Assembly (NCBI RefSeq): GCF_028768465.1
Contig: NZ_CP118225.1
Coordinates: 5,313,001-5,377,000, forward strand
DNA: 64,000 nucleotides
Source: Rhodopirellula sp. P2
Lineage (GTDB): Bacteria > Planctomycetota > Planctomycetia > Pirellulales > Pirellulaceae
Direction of reading: 5' to 3'
The position numbers and the translations under genes are program-made. Below are positions 7,703 through 15,179 of this stretch, piece by piece. Position 1 is the stretch's first letter. Each line of letters opens with the position of its first letter. The notes under the pieces were generated by a model that was not told the DNA's origin, searched no databases, and worked only from the letters and a program-made list of their open reading frames with translations.

Positions 7703-8895
7703 GCCAGATCCCTCAAATCCACGCGTCTTCCTTCTTGTAAACTCGTGCGAGCCGCTTTCAGGATCGCCGCTGCGTTGAACGCGTCTTCCAACCCGCTCAA
7801 GTTGCGAACCAAACTGGTCACCGCACGATGAAACTGGCCCAGCATCTTTTCGCCCACGGGAGATTCCCCTTCCAAGAACTCTTGATGTCGGCCCGCATCG
7901 TCAAACCAAACCAATGTGCCTGGCAAGTCGATGAAAGCAACACCGTTTTCGCAGCAGACCTGCATCGCGGCAGGCGGGCGGAATCCGATGGCCTCTCGCC
8001 ACTGAGCAGGGATGTAACTCCCACAACTGACTTGAGCGGTGACGCCACCACCTCCACTGGGTCGCCGAGGACTCTCGGATAGCGCGGAAGAATCCGTGCC
8101 ACTTCCGTTGGTCGCTGCCGCTTCTTGTTCATTCGAAACGGGTGTTCCCGTTGAAAACCGATCGCGAGAAGTGCGAGCCGAACTGGAGTCTTCAAACAGC
8201 ATGCTCAGAGCTTGATAGTCCGCCGCCTCATCCTCGGAATGGTTGGCCGACATCACGCTGACAGGCCGTTCACCCACCACGTAACAACACCAATCAATCA
8301 ACTGCATCATCTCGGTCCGAGTCATCCGGGCACGGATCTCTTCTGGACCGACTCGCGAATCGTCGCCGAGGTTGCCCTCCACGCCACGGCGGGTGATCTG
8401 GTCGCGTCGTTTAAGCGGAGCATCTTCCAAACTCAATCGCTTGTGACAAAAGATCAACCGTGGCGATCCCAAGTTGGTGGCGATCAGTTCTTTCAGACGC
8501 AGCGTTGCGGGAGAAAAACGACGGGGCAAGCCCGCCATGAACGCCACGCCAGATTCCTGCACACAGGACTTGAAGTCTTGGTCGCGAACCGGATCGAAGT
8601 CCAAATCGCTGGCCCAGTAGACCGCCTTCCCTGCCCGACATGCCGCCGTCGCAGGAAGAAAACGCAGCCAAGAATTCTCAAGCACCAAGACCGCGTCGAT
8701 GTCATCCCGCGTCACCAACGCTTGGTATCCGTCGACCGGGTCGGCCTGAAACTCCGAGACTGCCGCTTCGGCTAATTTGGACACGTTGCAATAGATCGCA
8801 CGAACATCGAATTGATCCCCCAGCATCCGCAGCGCCGGACGGTGCATGGATTGCCATTGATCGCCCAATCCGATCAATCCGATTCGCAATTTCAC
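7699..8895 (-). CDS. Gfo/Idh/MocA-family NAD(P)-dependent oxidoreductase
   Basis: Product of 398 residues from the GTG at 8895, chosen because the Rossmann strand begins at once (K-L-R-I-G-L-I-G-L-G-D-Q-W). An upstream in-frame extension to 9198 runs into the divergent cytochrome region and has no domain character. The N-terminal half has the dinucleotide fold with G-L-I-G-L-G and a following D-A-V-L-V-L-E strand. The usual E-K-P motif of sugar dehydrogenases is not evident (Y-W-A-S-D-L-D here), so activity as a classic sugar oxidoreductase is uncertain. The C-terminal half has a long Ser/Thr/Gly-rich insertion near residues 245-300. The substrate is unknown. Confidence 0.8.
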   Translation of the reverse strand: MKLRIGLIGLGDQWQSMHRPALRMLGDQFDVRAIYCNVSKLAEAAVSEFQADPVDGYQALVTRDDIDAVLVLENSWLRFLPATAACRAGKAVYWASDLDFDPVRDQDFKSCVQESGVAFMAGLPRRFSPATLRLKELIATNLGSPRLIFCHKRLSLEDAPLKRRDQITRRGVEGNLGDDSRVGPEEIRARMTRTEMMQLIDWCCYVVGERPVSVMSANHSEDEAADYQALSMLFEDSSSARTSRDRFSTGTPVSNEQEAAATNGSGTDSSALSESPRRPSGGGGVTAQVSCGSYIPAQWREAIGFRPPAAMQVCCENGVAFIDLPGTLVWFDDAGRHQEFLEGESPVGEKMLGQFHRAVTSLVRNLSGLEDAFNAAAILKAARTSLQEGRRVDLRDLA

Positions 8896-9179
8896 TCGAG
8901 TTCCCTTCGCAGTTCGCCTTGGTTGTTGATCGTGGCACAATCTAGCAGATTCGAAAGCCATGCGCAGGCAGCCTGCCATTGCCGCCCACCAGGAATGAGC
9001 GAAAGCCAGTCTGCTCAACCGCGGCGTCACCCCAAACGATCCGTCCCAAACAATCCACTCAAACCCGAGTTGGGGGCTGACAACCTCCGCGTTCCCAATC
9101 CGCGGTCGCTGTGGGACACTTCCAGCCACCTTCTTGCTGCACAGCGAGTCGCCAGTCTCCCTCAGACAGCAGAATTCGC

Positions 9180-11717
9180 GTGATCTCATTCCTTCCAACG
9201 CCCCCCTCTCCCACTCTGCATCAAGTCCCCCGAGGACAATTTGACGAACGTCAATGTTGCGGTCGCTGGAACTGGCTGGCGGCGGTTGTGGTGATCTTCG
9301 GCTGCGGATTGATCTCCGACTCGGAGGCTCCAGCCCAGGATCGCTTGGTCGATCACTTTCCCAAAGCCTCTGAATCAGGATGCATGGCTTGCCACGGGGA
9401 GATCGAACCGATTCGTGAAATCGGCTCTGAGATGCTGAACCAAATCATGGCGCGCGGGGAAGCCATGGGGGATCCCGCCGGGTGTGTGGTGTGTCACAAC
9501 GGTGATCCGACCGAAACGAAAGACAAAGCGCTCGCGCACGGTGGCGATGATTTCTTTCCCGACCCAGGCAGCCCCTGGGTCAACGACCAAACCTGTGGCT
9601 CGTGTCATGCTGAACAAGTCCGCGTGCAGTGGCAGAGTTTGATGATGACGGAATCAGGCAAGATCCAAGGCACATGCTGGTCGTTCGGCGCACTGACGGG
9701 TTATGAACACAAGTTCGCCAACTACGCGGTCGAGAACCCAATCGATCCCAAAGATCGCCTGGGAACGGACACCTACCGCGCCTACATGGAACGCCTGAAG
9801 AAACTCGAACCCAACGTGTTCGTGGACCGGCACGAACCGCTTCCCGAAGCACTGGGTTTCGACGAGTTGGACCGATTGGCGGAAGAGCCTGAGTTGGCCG
9901 CCTACACCTACATTCGCCAAGAATGCAACCGTTGCCACCATGCGGTCAAAGGCCGTTCCAAACGAGGCGATTTTCGCGGCATGGGATGTTCCTCTTGCCA
10001 CATTCCCTACAGCAACGAAGGCTATTACGAAGGCCACGACCAATCGATTCCGACCGACGAAACCTCGCACCCACTGACGCACCAAATCCAGGGGACTCGC
10101 GAGGCCACCGTCACGGTCAACGGAATCAGCTACCACGGGCTGCCGGCCGAAACGTGCACGACCTGTCACAACCGAGGCAAGCGGATCGGTGTGTCCTTCC
10201 AAGGCTTGATGGAAACACCCTACGCGTCCCCGTTCACGGAAGAAGGCAAAGACCAACCCGGCCTGCACACCAAACACTACATCGCGATGGAACAAGACAT
10301 CCACTATCAAAAGGGGATGAAGTGCCAGGACTGCCACACATCCAACGATGTTCACGGGGACGGATTTCTCTCGGGCAGCAACCTCGGCGGGGTCCAGATT
10401 GAATGCTCCGATTGTCATGGAACGCCGGACAAATTCCCGTGGGAACTGCCAATTGGCTACATGGACGAATTCGACATGCAACCCGCGGACGGCGCGGCCC
10501 GAGGTGTCACCCAAGAACAACTGCCTCACACCTGGGCCGGCACCCTGCACGAGAAGAAAGACGGTTACCTGCTCACCGCCCGCGGCAACCCTTACGAGAA
10601 TGTGGTTCGCGACGGTGATGACGTGATCGTCTACACCGCCGAGGGCAAAGACCTGCGGATGAAACCTCTGAAAAAGCTGGTGGACGAGAATTTGGTCAGC
10701 ACGCGTGGATTGGTCGCGATGAAAGGCGTCGCCAAACACCTCGACCGGATGGAGTGCTACACCTGTCACGCGAGCTGGACACCACAATGTTATGGCTGTC
10801 ACGTGAAGATTGATTACAGCCAAAAGGATCGCTGCCCCGAATGCAACGAAAACAAAGAGGGGTTTGACTGGGTCGCCGCAGGGCAAAAGCACATGCAGCC
10901 CGAGTTCCGAACCCAAGCCGGCGAAGAAGGCATGGGGACCGTCATCCCCGGCCAAGTCAGCGAACAACGCAGTTACCTTCGCTGGGAAGACCCGATGATG
11001 GGAATCAACGGCGAAGGCCGCGTGACACCGCTCGCCCCCGGATGCCAGCCATCCGTCACCATCATCGGCCCGGACGGCAAACCGATTCTCACCAATCACA
11101 TCTTCCAAATCCCTGCGGGGATGGAAGGCGGCGGTGAATCCGGTCAATTGGCGATCGACATGAGCCCCACGCAACCGCACACGATGACCAAGAATGCTCG
11201 CTCCTGCGAATCATGTCACGCATCGGACAAAGCGTTGGGACTGGGCATCGGAGGCACTCGGCCGTGGGACGAGAAGCACTTCGTCGACCTCCAAACGACC
11301 GACGGAACAGTGCTTTCCAAACGAGCCGAGCCGCAAATGGAAGCGATTGAGAACCTCCCCCAAGATTGGTCGCAGATCGTCGACCGCGACGGCAACCAGC
11401 TCTCCACGGTTGGCCATCACTGGAAACTCTCTCGGGCTTTCAACAAGGATGAGATTGAACACATGCAGCGGGAAGGCACGTGCATCGCCTGCCACAAAGA
11501 AATCCCCGAGAACTCCAATGCAATCAACCTGTTGCACCACGTTGCCAAGTACACCGGGCAATTGCCGCACACCAACGACGAACACGCCAGCTTGATTCAC
11601 AAAATCTTGCTTTTGTCGGCTTGGGGGCAAACAATCGGAGGAGCCCTGTTCGGTTTTGCTGCGTTCGCCTTGATCGTTTGGGTCCGCAAAAAACGAACCC
11701 CTGCGTCTGCCGAGTAA
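9180..11717 (+). CDS. Membrane-anchored multihaem (12 CxxCH) cytochrome c
   Basis: There is no ATG before the first haem motif. GTG at 9180 (845 residues) puts the hydrophobic export segment (W-L-A-A-V-V-V-I-F-G-C-G) about 30-45 residues in; GTG at 9111 is an alternative. Twelve CxxCH motifs are visible: CMACH, CVVCH, CGSCH, CNRCH, CSSCH, CTTCH, CQDCH, CSDCH, CYTCH, CYGCH, CESCH and CIACH, the first at base 9381. A thirteenth, CPECN, lacks the axial His. The C-terminus has one transmembrane helix (I-L-L-L-S-A-W-G...F-A-L-I-V-W-V) and a basic tail, so the haem domain should face the periplasm. It probably carries electrons between the quinone pool and a periplasmic acceptor; which one is unknown. 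Confidence 0.88.
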   Translation: MISFLPTPPSPTLHQVPRGQFDERQCCGRWNWLAAVVVIFGCGLISDSEAPAQDRLVDHFPKASESGCMACHGEIEPIREIGSEMLNQIMARGEAMGDPAGCVVCHNGDPTETKDKALAHGGDDFFPDPGSPWVNDQTCGSCHAEQVRVQWQSLMMTESGKIQGTCWSFGALTGYEHKFANYAVENPIDPKDRLGTDTYRAYMERLKKLEPNVFVDRHEPLPEALGFDELDRLAEEPELAAYTYIRQECNRCHHAVKGRSKRGDFRGMGCSSCHIPYSNEGYYEGHDQSIPTDETSHPLTHQIQGTREATVTVNGISYHGLPAETCTTCHNRGKRIGVSFQGLMETPYASPFTEEGKDQPGLHTKHYIAMEQDIHYQKGMKCQDCHTSNDVHGDGFLSGSNLGGVQIECSDCHGTPDKFPWELPIGYMDEFDMQPADGAARGVTQEQLPHTWAGTLHEKKDGYLLTARGNPYENVVRDGDDVIVYTAEGKDLRMKPLKKLVDENLVSTRGLVAMKGVAKHLDRMECYTCHASWTPQCYGCHVKIDYSQKDRCPECNENKEGFDWVAAGQKHMQPEFRTQAGEEGMGTVIPGQVSEQRSYLRWEDPMMGINGEGRVTPLAPGCQPSVTIIGPDGKPILTNHIFQIPAGMEGGGESGQLAIDMSPTQPHTMTKNARSCESCHASDKALGLGIGGTRPWDEKHFVDLQTTDGTVLSKRAEPQMEAIENLPQDWSQIVDRDGNQLSTVGHHWKLSRAFNKDEIEHMQREGTCIACHKEIPENSNAINLLHHVAKYTGQLPHTNDEHASLIHKILLLSAWGQTIGGALFGFAAFALIVWVRKKRTPASAE

Positions 11718-11799
11718 ACTCATGGAGGCAACTCCCGCCCCGATCATCTGACGTTCGACCATTTCGTCCTTCGTGACAGCCTCCCATCCATCCATCGCA

Positions 11800-12975
11800 A
11801 TGCCATCCTCCTCGCCAATGCGTTCGCCCACCTTCAATCGCCACCTGGCACCGCTCGTCATTCTTTTGACGTTTCCACTCGCATGCTTGCTGCATCTGGC
11901 TGACGTGGTCGCTCAGACTCCAGCTGAGACGTCGTTGTCGGCGACGCAGCAAGAATCGATCGATGCCTTGCCGAAGATCCCCAGCGGGCTCAACCAAGGT
12001 TTCTCCATCGTGCGAACACCCGCCAAACGAGTCACCGCGACAATCACGTTCGAAGTCAACACGCCATCCCTGCAAGCCAAAACATGGGTTTTCGCGATGC
12101 CCGAGCCGCCGGACTTGCCCGGCCAAAAACGGATTCAATCCACCACCACACCAACCAGCGAAATCATTGCTGACCAATCCGTCTTCCAACGTCCCATCCG
12201 TCGCTGCCGGATGGAGGTCACGGATGAGTCCCAACGTCGCACCGCCAAATTCCGCTGCGATGATGAACTGCAACTGTTCGCTCGTTCGTTGACGTTTGAC
12301 AAGCGAGCCACCTCGGCGAAGCCACCAGTCGTTTCGCTGTCCGCGAAAGAACGCCAAAACTTTTTGCGGTCGACACCAGAATACGACTACCGATCCGAAG
12401 CATTCCAGGAATGGAAAACCAAGAATCGGTTTCGGCGACTCCGGACCGAAGGCGAAGTCCGGTTTGCTCAACGAGTGTTTCAGAAATTGGCCAACTCGTA
12501 CCGATATTCGTACGTCCCGAGCGAGGACAGAACGGCGTCACTGTTGTGCCAGTCCGATGCAACGGACTGTGGCGGTCTCTCGACGCTTTTCGCCACGGTG
12601 ATGCGAAGCGAGGGCGTGCCAGCACGAATTCTCTCTGGCCGCTGGGCGATTTCGGCTACCCCAGGAGAAACGATCAACGATCAACCGTATTACCAGTACC
12701 ACGTGATCGCCGAGTTCTATGCCCAAGGCGTCGGCTGGATCCCCTTGGACACTTCATCAGCCATCATTCACGACCGCACCAAAACCAAACTGCAATACTT
12801 CGGCCAATCCGACGGTGACTTCATCACCTACCACGTCGATCCCGGCGTCAAATTCGACACCGACCTTCACGGTGACTACCGAGCGGCTTACTTCCAAATC
12901 CCCTTGATGTGGGTGACTGGCCAAGGCACGCTCGACGGATTCCAACATCAAGAATCCTGGACCGTCACACCCTAG
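11800..12975 (+). CDS. Exported transglutaminase-like cysteine protease-fold protein
   Basis: Product of 391 residues from ATG 11800 (GTG 11773 is possible). A signal peptide is visible (H-L-A-P-L-V-I-L-L-T-F-P-L-A-C-L-L ... V-V-A-Q). The catalytic triad of the transglutaminase core fits: Cys in T-D-C-G-G-L-S (about 256), His in Y-Q-Y-H-V-I-A-E-F (about 300) and Asp in W-I-P-L-D-T-S (about 316). The preceding A-N-S-Y-R-Y-S-Y and following hydrophobic strands match the bacterial family that cleaves or crosslinks peptides outside the cytoplasm. It starts 83 bp after the cytochrome gene on the same strand and may be cotranscribed; no functional link is known. Confidence 0.85.
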   Translation: MPSSSPMRSPTFNRHLAPLVILLTFPLACLLHLADVVAQTPAETSLSATQQESIDALPKIPSGLNQGFSIVRTPAKRVTATITFEVNTPSLQAKTWVFAMPEPPDLPGQKRIQSTTTPTSEIIADQSVFQRPIRRCRMEVTDESQRRTAKFRCDDELQLFARSLTFDKRATSAKPPVVSLSAKERQNFLRSTPEYDYRSEAFQEWKTKNRFRRLRTEGEVRFAQRVFQKLANSYRYSYVPSEDRTASLLCQSDATDCGGLSTLFATVMRSEGVPARILSGRWAISATPGETINDQPYYQYHVIAEFYAQGVGWIPLDTSSAIIHDRTKTKLQYFGQSDGDFITYHVDPGVKFDTDLHGDYRAAYFQIPLMWVTGQGTLDGFQHQESWTVTP

Positions 12976-13009
12976 TGCTGAGTCACAGCTTGGAATGAGC
13001 AGTGAGGAC

Positions 13010-13073
13010 GTGAGCCGTAGGGGCGTTCGCCCCGGTTGTGCGTCGGAACCGTGGCGAATGCCAAACGGCTCAC
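13010..13073. repeat. 64-bp cloverleaf-like hairpin element
   Basis: A perfect 9-bp outer stem (GTGAGCCGT 13010-13018 with ACGGCTCAC 13065-13073) encloses three small hairpins in series. These are GGGGC-GTTC-GCCCC (13020-13033), CGGTT...AACCG (13033-13051) and TGGC-GAAT-GCCA (13052-13063). The result folds as a four-way junction. It lacks tRNA consensus boxes and a CCA end, so it is not called a tRNA. It lies between convergent genes. Confidence 0.6.
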
Positions 13074-13113
13074 TTCCCCGAAGACTCCTGCCTGCCTGCT
13101 TGGCAAACCGAAA

Positions 13114-13148
13114 AGAGGGCGATGGTGAATCAATCACCATCGCCCTCT
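13114..13148. terminator. Strong bidirectional terminator hairpin
   Basis: A perfect 15-bp stem (13114-13128 with 13134-13148) with a 5-base loop ATCAA, preceded by an A-run on the plus strand. It sits between the convergent transglutaminase-like and beta-barrel genes. The A-run gives a U-tract for minus-strand transcripts, so it most likely ends the beta-barrel gene's transcript and may serve both. Confidence 0.8.
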
Positions 13149-13178
13149 CTGCAATCCCAATTGAAACGCGATGCGACC

Positions 13179-13232
13179 CAATCAAGCCATGTCACTCAAT
13201 CAAGCCACGTCACTCAATCAAGCCATGTCACT
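13179..13232. repeat. 18-bp direct repeat, three copies
   Basis: Three contiguous 18-bp units (CAATCAAGCCATGTCACT) at 13179, 13197 and 13215; the middle one has a single change (T to C). They lie 20 bp beyond the stop codon of the minus-strand beta-barrel gene. There are no spacers, so this is not a CRISPR array. Confidence 0.9.
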
Positions 13233-13252
13233 TGAACGAATCGTGACGTGGA

Positions 13253-14314
13253 TCAATATCGGAAGATCATGTCGACAGTCACTCGGTCTTCCAAAACGTC
13301 TTTGAAAGCAGTCAGGGGGAACTCGTACGCGACGCCCGCTTCAATGTTTCCGCTCGGTTTGAACTTCATGCCGACGTTGTGGGTGACCAAGTCATTGCCT
13401 TCCACGTCGGTGGCACCAAAGTTGATGAGGTCTTGCCCAGACACACCCAATGCCAAACCGTTTTCGGCTTCATCCACCCAGTGCCACCAAGAGTTCTCGG
13501 TGAACAGGTAAACCCGGTCAGTCACCTTCACGTCAAAGTGGTTGTTCCAATGAACGGTCGTGCTTTGATCCGATTGATCCACAGGCAACTGCCATCCAAA
13601 GGAACTGAGGATGTGAGCGTTGCCACCCAGCAAACGTTGACCACCGGTTGCGAAGAAGTGAAATTCCCCATCGCTGACCGCTTGCGACGATTGTTTGCTG
13701 CCGAGCGGGATCTCGTAGGTGAAACCGCCGGACAGCAAAGTTCCCGACTGGGTGTCGCGAATGAAGTTGTATTTCAAACCCGCTGAAACATCAGCCCATC
13801 CGGAATCCAACAACAGCGTGTCCAACGTCCCTTCGCTGTTGTCCAGAATGTATCCATCTTTGACAGCGATCAAGCTGAGACGTTCGGTCAAAGCCACGCG
13901 GAACTGCAATGCAAAAAGCTGCACGGAACCGCCGGCGGGAATGTTCCCTGGACCGAGCGTGGCGGGGAACTGATGCGTCACAAAGATGGGACGCAATTCC
14001 GTCAAGTTGCGAGGGTCTTCGAAGTGAACGAAGTCGATCATTGGGCTGATGAAGTCATCAAAGCAGTGATCACTTGGACGCAGGTGTTGCTTCAGCGAAG
14101 CCAAACATCCCGCAGCTTTGCAACCGCGGCATGCCACCGAGTCGCAGACCGAGTCGCATCCATCGGAGTCGCAACCAAACTCATCGCAGCTCACTGCATC
14201 GCACCCGCCCAGCCCCAATGGATCACAGCCACTGGATTGCCCAGCTGAAGCCAACGACGTCAAACAACACCCCATGACGACGGCCAAAGCCGAGGCCTTC
14301 CAAACGCAATTCAC
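13253..14314 (-). CDS. Exported outer-membrane beta-barrel-like protein with Cys-rich N-terminus
   Basis: The 353-residue product has a signal peptide (A-L-A-V-V-M-G-C-C-L-T-S-L-A-S-A-G). A segment at about 30-70 has nine cysteines spaced by 2-7 residues, many as C-D-x-x-(x)-x-C. The remainder alternates polar and hydrophobic residues in many short strands with Gly and aromatic residues (L-S-L-I-A-V-K-D-G-Y, A-D-V-S-A-G-L-K-Y-N-F-I) and ends in V-D-M-I-F-R-Y, a C-terminal aromatic as in outer-membrane barrels. That points to a porin-like barrel with a periplasmic or surface disulfide or metal knot. A specific family is not recognised. Confidence 0.75.
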   Translation of the reverse strand: MNCVWKASALAVVMGCCLTSLASAGQSSGCDPLGLGGCDAVSCDEFGCDSDGCDSVCDSVACRGCKAAGCLASLKQHLRPSDHCFDDFISPMIDFVHFEDPRNLTELRPIFVTHQFPATLGPGNIPAGGSVQLFALQFRVALTERLSLIAVKDGYILDNSEGTLDTLLLDSGWADVSAGLKYNFIRDTQSGTLLSGGFTYEIPLGSKQSSQAVSDGEFHFFATGGQRLLGGNAHILSSFGWQLPVDQSDQSTTVHWNNHFDVKVTDRVYLFTENSWWHWVDEAENGLALGVSGQDLINFGATDVEGNDLVTHNVGMKFKPSGNIEAGVAYEFPLTAFKDVLEDRVTVDMIFRY

Positions 14315-14691
14315 GATCCATCTCCTGTGACGTTGACATGATGGTTGGCCGATTCACGATGCCGGCCAACTCAAGCATGTCCATGTTTCCTTAACAGGGC
14401 GAATCGGCCGGCCCCGCCTCACTCCTGCGACTCCGCGTCCGTGATCGACACAAATTACCGAGCCTGACTCAAACGCAAATCTGGCATCACCCGACACCAA
14501 ACCCATGTTGCCTCCAGCAAAAATCGTGCGTCCCTGTCACACAGTGAACTCACAACAGACACGCCACCGTGCCAATGCAACGCGACCTGCTCAAAATCCC
14601 CCCGGCAGAAGTTCCCCTCGCCCCCATTCAACAATTCCCAAAACAGATCACCACTTCCCAAACAATCCCTCCAACCGCCCCATCCTCCCAC

Positions 14692-15088
14692 AAAGGTGTC
14701 AGGTACCTTTTTGGAGAGCTGGGTAATCTACCTGTTTCGTCTGTCGAAATTTGCGAGGACGCCCCCGTGGCCTCATCGTCATTTCCAGATCAAAACGTCG
14801 GGCCGTGGTTTCCACCCAGTTCTCTTCTCCAAAGGGAGTCCCACGTTTCACAGAAAAGTCCAATTGTTTTTGTTCTTTAGCGGACAGTTTGGTCGCCACC
14901 TGTTCACACCAACGCGCGCAGCGAGCGATCGGCCAAGGTGCTAGAAGAGCCTTCTCTTTAGCGGCCCCGTGCTTCCAACGGGCCAGACTTCCCCAACGCC
15001 AATCTTCAGGTCGTTCGCAATACCCCGCAGTCAGTGCATTGCGTTCGACATAACGGCACACCGTCAAAAAGGTACCTGACACCTTTTT
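14692..15088. mobile_element. REP-bounded remnant of a RAYT (REP-associated tyrosine transposase) element
   Basis: Two inverted copies of a 19-23-bp REP-like palindrome, core AAAGGT-GTCAGGT-ACCTTT, bound the segment: 14692-14712 forward and 15066-15088 reversed. Between them on the minus strand is a C-terminal piece of a Y1 REP-associated transposase. The 5' half of the transposase is missing, so the unit is non-autonomous. The surrounding gap 14315-15179 holds nothing else I recognise. Confidence 0.8.
14699..15082 (-). pseudogene. Truncated RAYT transposase, C-terminal fragment
   Basis: The frame reads V-C-R-Y-V-E-R-N-A-L-T-A-G-Y-C-E-R-P-E-D-W-R-W-G-S, the conserved C-terminal block of IS200-like/RAYT transposases, followed by a basic R-P-R-G-R-P-R-K tail. 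The catalytic HUH motif and tyrosine regions that should precede it are absent; the frame enters directly from the right-hand REP palindrome. At the other end the left REP supplies the last codons and the TGA stop (K-G-T-stop). A dead remnant. Confidence 0.8.
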
Positions 15089-15179
15089 CGTGACACGATG
15101 GTGGGGATGCCTCCTCTCTCACTGGGTGAACGGATAGAATGCTGGCACACGACCAAATCCGATCTGATGAGCACCACGA

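Noticed and set aside
9654-11180. 508-residue minus-strand frame opposite the cytochrome
   Set aside because: Shadow of the 12-haem cytochrome gene; no recognisable domain.
13010-13073. tRNA-like gene
   Set aside because: The cloverleaf shape lacks the D-loop and T-loop consensus and the tRNA 3' end.
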